NCBI GenBank assembly: GCA_030549335.1
Contig: CM060194.1
Coordinates: 70,592,077-70,656,076, forward strand
Origin: Pontederia crassipes
Taxonomy: Eukaryota; Streptophyta; Magnoliopsida; Commelinales; Pontederiaceae
Direction: 5' to 3'
DNA length: 64,000 nucleotides
Position 1 is the first letter of the stretch, and every line of letters starts with the position of its first letter. The position numbers and the translations under genes are program-made. Below are positions 52,786 to 64,000 of this stretch, piece after piece. The notes below the pieces were generated by a model. That model worked only from the letters and a program-made list of their open reading frames with translations, made no database searches and was not told the origin of the DNA.

Positions 52786-54295
52786 GCATATGTATCATTT
52801 TGGTAAAAGTAAAAATAAAGGAAAGGAGTCGGTCGTCCCTAGAGCTCTCAGTACTCCATCGGCTCCTAGATCAGTCACGGGCATTCCCATAATAGAACGT
52901 TCTTCTCCTCCGCCAGCTCCTTCCTCTCACGCTGATATTGCGGAATTGGAGACACAATTGTTAAAAGAGCCCGTCAGAGCTTGTTGTTCTGTGGAAGGCT
53001 CAGACTAGGCTTCGTCAAATCGTGTTTACAAAGCGTACTTGCAGCCAGATGGAAATTTAGGGTAAGTGTTATTTAAATCATGTTTCGAATCCTTATTCAT
53101 TTTGTGATTCAGCCATGACATTTCATAATTTTGTATCCTTCCAGGTTTGTACCGTCGAAACTCGCGGCTGCGGCAGTTATTAAAGTGTTACGACATAGGT
53201 ATACTGAAGCGTGGCTTACATGGAGGGTAGTTCCTTATGCTACGAGACAGATGCTATTTAATGAATTTCAGGTATCCTTAGAAGCCAACATGGTCATTAA
53301 AATTTATCTTCGTAATACTTTAATTATTTTTATACACATGTAGGCTGATGTGTGGTGGGAGCCCGAGAATACGGAAAAAATGTGGAAGGCTTTTAATTCT
53401 CGGTGCTCGAAGAGATTGTCCGCGATGCTTTCGGAAGCTCGAGTTGACGGAGAACGACCCAATTGGATCTCCGAGGCCGTTTGGATCGATTTGCTACGAA
53501 AGTGGTCCACCGAGGAGTACAAATTGAAATGCGAAAAAGCAAAAACCAATCGAGAGTCCGACCAGGGAGCGTGCTTGCATTCGGGCGAATGTATATCCAC
53601 GAGCATGATTGCTAAGAAAATGATAAGGTCTTTCAATACAGTGTCAAAAAAATATTATACTTTAAGTTACAAAATATTATCCCATTGCAGGAGAAAGAGA
53701 CGGGTAGACCACCTACTCAGGATGAAATATTTCTCCAAACTTATCAGAAAAAAAAACAAAAAATGAGTTTCGGATTATGCCCGGGAGACATATGTATGTA
53801 AATTTTTGTACCTTTATTTTTTCTAAATTGCAAGTTAATAGTTAATTATTAAAACTTTGAAGTCAATCACCTACTCATCGTTTATAGTTAATTATTTTTG
53901 CCGGTTCTTTGTTTTTTCTTTATATTTTAGGAGTCTTATAAAATAAAAGAAGTTGATCACATTACGCAAGCCACGCAGGAGGGGACCACACCATTGAACC
54001 CAAGACAGCTTTGGACGGACCACGTCGGCGTGAAGAAGGGTCGCATTTACGGCCTCGGATCTTCTGTGAGTGCAACAGATATTGGATATGGTCGACGAAC
54101 TACTTCAGGTTCATCTCCTTCTGTATGTAAGAAATTATGGATCAGATGAGGGATACGATTAGGGAAGAGATCAGAAAGGAATTCGAAGAATGTGAACGTC
54201 GTAACAGGACTGAAATGAAGAAAATGATGCATGCCTTCATGCATGGCGAAATGAACGACGCCGCCGCCGAGATAGATTCATTATACTTAATTTGA
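52786..54295 (+). pseudogene. CACTA second protein, Transposase_24 (TnpA-like), decayed or multi-exon
   Basis: Scattered exons on the plus strand. 52790-53008 is a Ser/Pro-rich N-terminus (APSSHADIAELETQLLKE). 53136-53270 has RYTEAWLTWRVVPYATRQ. 53344-53625 has VWWEPENTEKMWKAFNSRCS, RLSAMLSEAR, WISEAVWIDLLRKWSTEEY and CLHSGECISTSMIAKKM, the core of the Transposase_24 family. After a CAG splice site at 53689 comes EKETGRPPTQDEIFLQTY. 53985-54295 has HVGVKKGRIYGLGSS and a charged helical tail (EEIRKEFEECERRNRTEMKK). TnpA proteins bind the subterminal repeats. A stop after the N-terminal exon and unclear junctions leave its integrity doubtful. Confidence 0.8.
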
Positions 54296-55304
54296 TATTA
54301 TTGTTCAATGTTAAAGAATTGTCAAAAGAAAGCAATGGATGTTAAAGAATCAAAAGGCGCAAAATATGATTGAAAATCATATCAAATTGTTTACATGTTT
54401 TATTTTCTACTTCCTCTTTATGCCATGCTCTATGTTGTGATATGAATGATTGCTATTTTTCTTATTGAATTTGGCATGTTATATATGTTATTGCATTGGC
54501 CTTAGGCACTATACTTGTAGCTCAATTATATTTGTCGAGAAATGTTCAATTATAATTGTCGAGAAATGTTAAATGATATGGGTTTCTTTTTATATTTGAA
54601 TCATGCATATGAGCATATATGATAGGTAGATGATGATGATAAAGATGCTAGTGATGGTTCTCGTAACGTGACAACTAATTTGCATTGATTTAGTGATCTT
54701 ACAGCTAGTCTTAGTTTGAGTTTCCTTTTAGGATTTATGGACATAAGATTGAGATTACTTTTGATTATTACTTTTGATTAGCATTCATGTTAATTGATCA
54801 AGGTCAATACAAAAGTTAAATTATTACAACCCCGACCTCTTTATTAGGTGAAGGTCAATTCAGGAGGTACTTCTAATTGCTAAGTAGAACATCTTTTTTG
54901 GATGGTGCATCCAAAAATAAAATACCTCAATAGATATTTACGCATCTTTTATTGAATTTATCAAATTATGTTGATGTCAGATTCAAATTGTGTTGTTTAA
55001 GAATTTTTATGGATTGTGAATGTACCTTTAGAACTTTGAATCCTATGTTTTTATATTTTATTTACATTATCTCTCTATATATCTGCACTTTGACATCAAC
55101 ATGGGTACTAACTTAAATTTTACTCTTCATTAGATTTCAAATCCGAATTCATGTTTTTTTTTTTTTTGCATTTTCATATGGGTACTAACTTTCTAAAATC
55201 TTTATGTATTGTGCAGTGACCTTCAAATTGTTTTGCGACCAAGACTTCAGAACTTCAGCTCTTCATCTCTTCATCGTGACGAAGACTTCAATTTGTTTGG
55301 AATG

Positions 55305-55465
55305 GCTTTGAATTATGTGATGTTTGGATAGTTACATTTTGATGGTTATGTGATGTTTGTTGGATTATGTGATGTTTGGATTATGTGATGTTTGAATTAT
55401 GTGATGTTTGGATAGTATTTGTGATGGTTGGATTATGTGAATTATCTGTGATGGTTTGGATAGTA
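55305..55465 (+). repeat. Minisatellite based on ATTATGTGATGTTTGG
   Basis: About seven degenerate copies of a 16-18 bp unit (GAATTATGTGATGTTTGGAT and variants with TGATGGTT) in the 3' internal region of the CACTA element. No coding sense. Confidence 0.8.
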
Positions 55466-55519
55466 TCTGTGTTGTATTATCTGTTGGGACATTTAAAATT
55501 CAGCATTTTTTTTTAATTT

Positions 55520-56110
55520 TTTTTGTTTCCGATGGTTCTGACCGTCGAAAATAGCTGAAATATTGGTCATCGACAATAGATTTTTTTGATACTTACCGAC
55601 GATTCTAACCGCCCGTGCAGTATTATCAACGGTCGTAACCATCGAAAATCACCTATGGAGTCGACGGGTAAAACCGTCGATACAAGTTTATCGACGGTTT
55701 AAACCGTCGATACAAGTTTATCGACGGTTAAAGCTGCCGATATATATCGACGGTTAAAACCGTCGATAGCATCGATGGTTCAAGCCACCGATAGATATCG
55801 ACGGCATGAACCGTCGATAGTATCGACGGTTCAAGCCATCGATAAATATTGACGGCACGAACCGTCGATAATATCGACGGTTAAGACCGTCGACATATAT
55901 CGACGGTTCGTGCCGTCGATACTCAACGTGCGACGGCCGCGCCCGTCAGCTAGATCGTCTGTAATACTGACGGTTCGAAAAAAACCATCGTAAATTATTT
56001 GCGATGCCTCTTTTTCGCACGGACACTATCCGTCGAAAGAACCGTCGAAAAATGTTATTTCTGATAGATCTGACCATTTTACAGACGGTTCGGACCGTTT
56101 GTAACAGGCA
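55520..56110. repeat. Right subterminal repeat array (ATCGACGGTT / AACCGTCGAT)
   Basis: Near-regular copies of TATCGACGGTTNAANCCGTC, many forming perfect short palindromes, densest at 55655-55960. It mirrors the left array but with ATCGACGG more often than TTCGACGG. Confidence 0.9.
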
Positions 56111-56127
56111 ATTTTCTTGTAGTGAAT

Positions 56128-56560
56128 GTTGGACAAGTTACCCGAAGACATTTACACGATCATAAAAAATTTAGCTATGAATAATTGGCAAAATGACAGA
56201 GATTAAGCACCGCGACAAGACAACTCTTTATATCTTTTTGAATAGGTAGAAGCTCTCAACAAAAAGGTGGAATAACTTTTGGTAAATAAAAACAATGCTC
56301 CACTCAAAGCAACTCATAACATTATCATGTGTGATTTTTGTGGTGAAGGGCACTCCAATCACGAATGCCCAACTAGTAACTCGTCATCAACTCAATTTGA
56401 GAACATGAATTATGTTACTAATAATTCTTACAAGGATAATCAAGATCCCTACAAATATGAATTTGGTTAAAAGGTTCAACCCAATTACTCTTGGGTACAC
56501 AATCACGCAATGAAGAAAGGCCTCGACCTGAACCTAAATCGAACTTAGAAGATATTCTTG
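56128..56560 (+). pseudogene. Gypsy (Athila-like) gag, 3' part with zinc knuckle
   Basis: Continues the gag cut at 45485: a LPEDIYTIIKNLAMNNW-type segment, then CDFCGEGHSNHECP, a C-X2-C-X3-H-X4-C zinc knuckle of the form found in Athila-type gag, within the ORF 56279-56470. Stops interrupt it on both sides. Neither the protease/RT/integrase region nor a 3' LTR follows, so the retroelement is truncated here. Confidence 0.8.
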
Positions 56561-56597
56561 AATATAATTAAGGACTGCTCTAAAGACAGGTAACTAG

Positions 56598-56817
56598 TGG
56601 TGTTTGGTTACACAATAGAATAAGGTAGAATGAAGCTAAAAAAATATTTTCATTAATTTTGTAGAATAGTTCAAAGTTTCACTATTCATGAGACTAATAA
56701 AGTTTTAATATTTTAATATTCATGAGAATAAATTTATCCTCATCATCTTTTGGATGTTTAGCAAAACAAGGTAGTCTTATTCTATCTTTTATCCTTCTAG
56801 GCTTCAACCAAACACCA
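56598..56817. mobile_element. MITE with 12-bp terminal inverted repeats
   Basis: TGGTGTTTGGTT at the left and AACCAAACACCA at the right are exact inverted repeats. The next bases continue the match weakly (AGAATAAGGTAGAAT against ATTCTATCTTTTATCC). The inside is AT-rich and non-coding. At 220 bp it is typical of MITEs. No clear target duplication, so superfamily is not assigned. Confidence 0.7.
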
Positions 56818-57591
56818 TTTTTTTAAAGTTTTAAAGACATTCTAAAGAATATCATTAAACAATTATCTAATTAAAGGTGCAATTAATATAAATATAAGGG
56901 TGCAGTTAAAATCATAATATCCAATGACTAACTTGGTGATAGATGCAAAGTTTGAACATTGAGTAACCATTTTTCTCCAGTGCCACCTTAATGCAGTCAT
57001 CAATGAATCAAGATAACATGTCATTATAGCAAGCTAAAAAATTACTCAAACACCAACTAATTGTTGAAGTCAAGTTTCCATGTGTCATTAGTTTATTTTA
57101 ATATAGTTCATTCTTTAGCAAGTTAGTTATAGTTTTTGCAACTATAAATAGAAGACATGGCATAACATAGATGTTGTATTGATTCATGCAATTTTAGTAT
57201 TGATACGACTACATTTTTCATAATTCATTCTCTCAATCTCAAACTTTGAAGACTTTGTGTGTTAGAAGCAAGAAACTTTACACTAATCTACGATTTGCAA
57301 ATAATAGCAGGGAATTAAGGGAAAGACAAAAAATGCTAAGCAAAAAATGACAATCTCTTAAATTTCATCGCAAATTCCCTAAGCAAGATTTGATATGCAA
57401 AACTTCGATATATCCAATTAATTCCATTTGACAATTTCCATGTGTCAAGTTCAATTTTTTTAAGATAAAAATTTCATCCAAAAATAGTAAAGATGTCTAA
57501 GGAGTAAGGAATCACAAGCTTCTATGAAAAAGCTTAATAAGACAAATCGAGACCATAGTGACTTTGACTAAGATATGTCTCAGAAGATCTA
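56818..57591. other. Intergenic region
   Basis: Nothing recognised. AT-rich with no protein-like ORF. Confidence 0.4.
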
Positions 57592-58320
57592 GGGTAAATT
57601 ACACGAATCGTCCATCAACTTTGAGTCATTTTCTACATGGTCCTCTAATTTTAATTTATAATTAGAACGTCCCCCAATTTTTATTTTCTTGTACGATTAG
57701 TCCCCTTGATTGTTAATAATGGATTTTCTGATTGCCTTGTGTACAAGACCATCACGTGGAATTTTCTCTTTCATCCACATCATGTAAAAAAATAATAAAC
57801 TATATAAATATATAATAAAATAATATAAAAAATAGTCGGCACCGTCGAGCTCTCTAGCGCGGGGACCGATGCCCCCTTTCCTCTTGCATGTCGGCAAGAG
57901 AGGAAAAGAGGGGGGGGGGGGGGTTATCTCCCTTGTGGTCGGCGTCCTCTCGCACGCGTCGACGAGTTGGCGGGAGGGGAAAGGGGACTCGCCCGCTGTA
58001 AGGGAGCCTCCTCTCCTCTCTCGCCGGCGCTGTGCGAAAAAGGGGGGCCAGCGAGGGAGGAAAGGGGGGCGCTGACCTCCCTTTCCTCTTGCGCGCACAA
58101 GAGAGAGGGAGGGGGCAATGGCGCCCCTCCAGTGCCGGCGAGCTTCACCAAAGAGGGGCCATTGCCCCCTCCCTCTTTCTCCCGCGCACGAGAGAGAAAA
58201 AGGAGGTGTTGGCCGCCCTTAAGAAAATAAAAATTGTGAGATGTTCTATTTACAAATTGAAGTTGGAGGACTGTTTAAAAATCGACTCAAAGTTGAAGAA
58301 TGATTCATGTAATTTATCCG
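57592..58320. mobile_element. GC-core inverted-repeat element (GGGTAAATTAC family)
   Basis: The left end GGGTAAATTACACGAATCG and the right end GATTCATGTAATTTATCCG are inverted repeats that continue with CATCAACTTTGAGTC / GACTCAAAGTTGAAG. The flanks GAAGATCTA and AAGATTTAA could be a worn 8-9 bp target duplication, in line with a Mutator-like origin. The core (about 57830-58220) is very GC-rich and gives only Gly/Arg/Pro-rich ORFs on both strands. It contains a 14-base G run at 57910. Confidence 0.7.
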
Positions 58321-58365
58321 AAGATTTAAGATGTTTATGTCCAGGGACTGAGTCAGCTATGTTTA

Positions 58366-58393
58366 CCCCCCCCCCCCCCCCCCCCCCCCCCCC
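58366..58393 (+). repeat. Poly-C tract (28 bases)
   Basis: Uninterrupted run of 28 C just outside the GC-core element, followed by two tandem copies of AAATATAAAAGTATGTAT at about 58420-58457. Confidence 0.9.
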
Positions 58394-58459
58394 GTAATAT
58401 ATAGGTAATTTTTTGTAAAAAAATATAAAAGTATGTATAAAATATAAAAGTATGTATGT

Positions 58460-59377
58460 TTTTATGTAGTTGGCCCCTCCCACATTTCTATTCTGGCTCG
58501 TTACTATTTATGTCTTTGATACCAGAGTTGAGAATGCCTAACTTGTTTCTATCAAACTTTTGTCCTTGAGTTTTTTTATATTTGTATGCCTTTTGAAACC
58601 AGAATTAATAACACTAAAGATTCTCGACATTTCCCTTTTCACGAAAAGGTTAACTACTAAGTAGAATCTCCTAAAAAAAATACCAAGTAGAAGGAAAAAC
58701 AATCAAAATTTGAGTGGAAACAACAGATGTTAAATTTATATAATTACCATCTCTTTCTTGTTCCAAGGCTTTTGTGATTCCTGACATATCTTTATATAAT
58801 AAGAAGACTAAAGTCACAAAAAAAAAACATTACATAGTAAAGTAACAGTTAAATATTATTTTTTATATAGTTAAGGATGCATGTTCACAATGAGGATGCA
58901 CTTAATTATAAAACCATTAGTAATTCTTGCCACCTCTACTAGGTCCTAATGTCTGACGATATTTATTTTTTCTGAGAGGAATGTCTCACTTGATATTAGC
59001 TATTCATTGTTTATAATTTTTAACTATTCAGTATAAATAATTATTATCTATATTTGAATATATATTTTACTTTCTCTTGTTTATAATGATTTTAAAATCT
59101 ATTTTTCAACCTCTCATTTTCACACCATTAATCTAAACAAACTCGGATTATTCAATTATAGAGTATAACTGTTCATTATAATCTGACCAATCCCTACTTT
59201 ATTAATTAATCTTCAGTATATCACATCGAAACCAGTTAATCTTTATTTTCAATATATGTTTTATCTTTATTAGCCTATAATCTCGGATCTTTACACGCCG
59301 CCGCAACGAAAGAGAGGGGAAGGATCTTTGCACGCCGCTGCCGCGCCACTGACGTGTGATAAGAGTGATTTTTTTAA
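58460..59377. other. AT-rich intergenic region
   Basis: Nothing recognised apart from low-complexity AT runs. Confidence 0.4.
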
Positions 59378-59880
59378 ATACAATATAGACTATAAATTAC
59401 GTACAATTTAGGTCAATATTTTAATAATTTTTTAATTTTAATTTGTAACTAAATTATTCTTAAAATTTTAATTTGTAATTGAATTGTCTTCTAATTTTAT
59501 TTTTCTTTCACGCTTTGTTCCTCAAAGATTTCTCTGTTAGCCTACTATTAAACAATAAAAAATAATAAATTATTATAAAATTTAAAAATATTATAAAAAT
59601 AATAAAAAATAAAAATTAGCGGTTCACATTGCGAAGGACCAACACCCAGCTGGCGAGGCTTGCATGGGAGGCGTCGAACCATCTCTTCTCTCCCCCGACA
59701 GTCCCTCGGGATGCACACCACCATCTTTATTTTTTTTGTTTTTTCATAATATATATTTTTTTATTTTTATAATATATATTTTTTATTTTTTATTATGCCA
59801 TGATTAGAGAACTTGCTATTATTAGTTAAGTGAATGAAGTTGGAAATAATCCAATTATAAATTAAAATTGATGGACATCA
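59378..59880. repeat. Degenerate GC-core element relic
   Basis: The left arm (TATAAATTACGTACAATTTA, then ATTTTAATTTGTAACTAAAT) resembles the GGGTAAATTAC family, followed by a short GC-rich core (59640-59720) and an AT-rich right arm with ATTATGCCATGATTAGAGAA and ATAATCCAATTATAAATT. Arms are too worn to fix the ends. Confidence 0.4.
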
Positions 59881-60122
59881 ATATTGATAAGTTGGGTAAT
59901 GATTTGTGTAATATAAGAGAAGGATCTCGTTGAAAACTAAAATGAGAGGGAGGGGAGGGGAAAAGCCGTCGAGGAAGGACTAAAATGAGAAAATACGGCC
60001 GCCGCTCTCCCTCCCTCCTCGACTCATAAATCGTTCCCTTCACTTTTCGCCTACTGAGTCGTTCTCTTCGACGTCCAGAGACCGTGCCGTCACCCCTCCG
60101 GCTCGACTACGGTGCAGACAGG

Positions 60123-62617
<2,495 letters not shown>

Positions 62618-64000
62618 GTAATTTTTCTAAGACATGCCATCTATCTTTATGTCAAAGAAAGCTACTTGGATTAATGGTCAGTGCTTTTGAATTGTCTCTT
62701 TGTTTAATTCTTTCTTAAAAGTTCCAAGTGAACTTTTTCTGTCAAGAAAGATAAATTTATTTTGCTTTATCATTCTTGTCTCCTCCTTTTTCCTTAATCT
62801 GCAGTGGCCGTTTCACTTTCATAAAATAAAATAAAATAAAAGGAGCCTATGGCAGTAGGTTATGTTGCACAATTCCTTTGATATATTATTTTCGTGGGTT
62901 TCCTTAATTGAACAAGTTAAATATTTCCCTTCAATGTTGTCACTCTGCACTATCTCGCCTCAAGAATTGTGAAAGTTCAAAAGTGTATTTGAGATATGCT
63001 GGTCAGCTTCCCATGCATGTAGCAAGAGATGACAGATGCTGAAACAATTTAACGAAACATGAGGCAGCAAAATCTTGGGAACTTATTCTGGATAATTCTT
63101 ATATTTGATGCAATGACAATTGATCCTCAAATGAAGACAATCATTGATTATTATTCCTGAAGTAATCTTTTAAGAGTGTAAAGTATATATGACGCTATAT
63201 GTGTATCAAGAATGTGTTTATTAGTTGAATTAAAGTGGATGTACTTTGTCTCATCCAATGATGTGTTTGTTTAGTACATGTGTAACTGTTTAAGTACACA
63301 TTTTTCTCAATCTTTAATGATCCTTTTTCTTTAATTATGATGACTCTTTGCTTTCCTTTTAAAGGGAATTTACAAGAATCTTTTAATGAAGTTACACTTG
63401 AAGAAAAGATGAAAGAGAAAATGATTGTCATTATTCAATATCTGCATAGAGACTTGGAATTTAGTTTTAACATGTAGAATATCAATTCTAAAAGAAAACA
63501 TGGAGAATATCACTTAACCTATTAGTAGTAACGATTGTTGCATTCACTATCAAGGAGCTACGCCTAAAGTACTTAATGAATTATTCAGGATATATCAAAT
63601 ATGTAGTTTAAATATTTCATCCATCATGCTGTCCCATGAGGATAGAACAATTATTTTGGAAGCATCGGCAATTCATGTTTAATCAATGGAACAAAACACA
63701 TAGTGTATACTTCATTGTATTATCTTGTCAATATATATTGGATTACCTTTCTTCTGGGGTAAATTTCATGCGCCGTCCTCCAACTTCATCTCCCATTCCT
63801 ATTCAGTCCCCAAACTTCATTTTGTAACTAAAATATCCTCTGAGTTTTGGATTTTTGCACGTGTTGTCTTAATGATTGCCTATAGTCAGTTTTGCGATTG
63901 CTTGCTCACATGGCTTCCTCATCCCTTGGTTCTCTCTCCATGTCATCTAGCAAGTAATAAAAATTTTATGTGCTGTCCTCCAACCTCATCTCCCATTCCT
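62618..64000 (+). other. METTL5 intron 5 (continuing past the window), with element at the right end
   Basis: Starts with GTAATTTTTC after exon 5. No exon with the expected NPPF motif is seen. From 63758 the sequence GGGTAAATTTCATGCGCCGT matches the left end of the 57592-58320 family, so an inverted-repeat element begins here. Confidence 0.6.
63758..64000. mobile_element. GGGTAAATT-family element, left part, with 200-bp internal direct repeat
   Basis: The left end GGGTAAATTTCATGCGCCGT is like GGGTAAATTACACGAATCGT at 57592. A 40-base stretch at 63761-63800 (CCGTCCTCCAACTTCATCTC and flanks) recurs at 63961-64000 with five or so changes, exactly 200 bases on. The second copy is cut by the window end. 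Confidence 0.65.

Larger units (their letters stand above)
45486..56124 (+). mobile_element. CACTA (En/Spm) element, 10.6 kb, both transposase genes decayed
   Basis: The left terminus is CACTACAAGAAAAAAGCCAG and the right terminus ends CAATTTTCTTGTAGTG. Both are flanked by AAT (45483-45485, 56125-56127), the 3-bp TSD expected of CACTA transposons. Long subterminal arrays of CGACGGTT/AACCGTCG lie at both ends. Inside are a TnpD (TNP2-type) transposase and a second protein of the Transposase_24 (TnpA) type, both on the plus strand. The element was inserted into a gypsy gag sequence. Terminal repeats and TSD are intact, so a source of transposase in trans could perhaps still move it. Confidence 0.95.

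Noticed and set aside
57697-58397. Overlapping Gly/Arg/Pro-rich ORFs
   Set aside because: Same cause: GC-rich core and homopolymer runs of an inverted-repeat element.

Overview
The window is nuclear DNA of a flowering plant. It holds spliced genes with GT-AG introns, a polyubiquitin array, plant-type MACPF and DUF247 proteins, an RTE LINE, Ty3/gypsy and CACTA elements and many foldback (MITE-like) elements. The species cannot be named from the sequence. The GC-rich first exon of the MACPF gene would suit a monocot but does not decide it. About nine tenths of the window is AT-rich, non-coding or transposon-derived.

Layout. 0-2.7 kb: 3' part of a decayed RTE-type LINE. 3.2-4.6 kb: six-unit polyubiquitin locus (+) with two frame-breaking units. 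5.6-9.9 kb: complete seven-exon MACPF gene (-), 606 codons. 10-19.7 kb: AT-rich DNA with two Mutator-like foldback elements that have perfect 9-bp target-site duplications, and two long AAT arrays. 19.8-29.2 kb: three DUF247 (UPF0481) loci, all on the minus strand: a pseudogene, a relic, and a nearly intact gene carrying two 1-nt deletions. 29.2-34.2 kb: no recognised gene. 34.2-36.7 kb: a non-autonomous CACTA element carrying a fragment like a DUF604/fringe-type glycosyltransferase. 37.6-56.6 kb: a nest of a CACTA terminus, two gypsy LTRs with a repeated CCCGGGCC-type motif, a tRNA-Asp primer site, and a gag region split by a 10.6-kb CACTA element with both transposase genes decayed. 56.6-60 kb: further MITEs and GC-core elements. 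60.1 kb to the end: the first five exons of a METTL5-like methyltransferase gene (+), with a short RTE-derived insertion in intron 2.

The host genes (ubiquitin, MACPF, DUF247, METTL5) are unrelated in function. Nothing suggests an operon-like or new defence system. The most informative content is structural: exact TSDs that date nested insertions, two foldback families with or without GC-rich cores, a gene-fragment capture in a CACTA element, a repeated GC motif in gypsy LTRs, and progressive decay of a DUF247 cluster.
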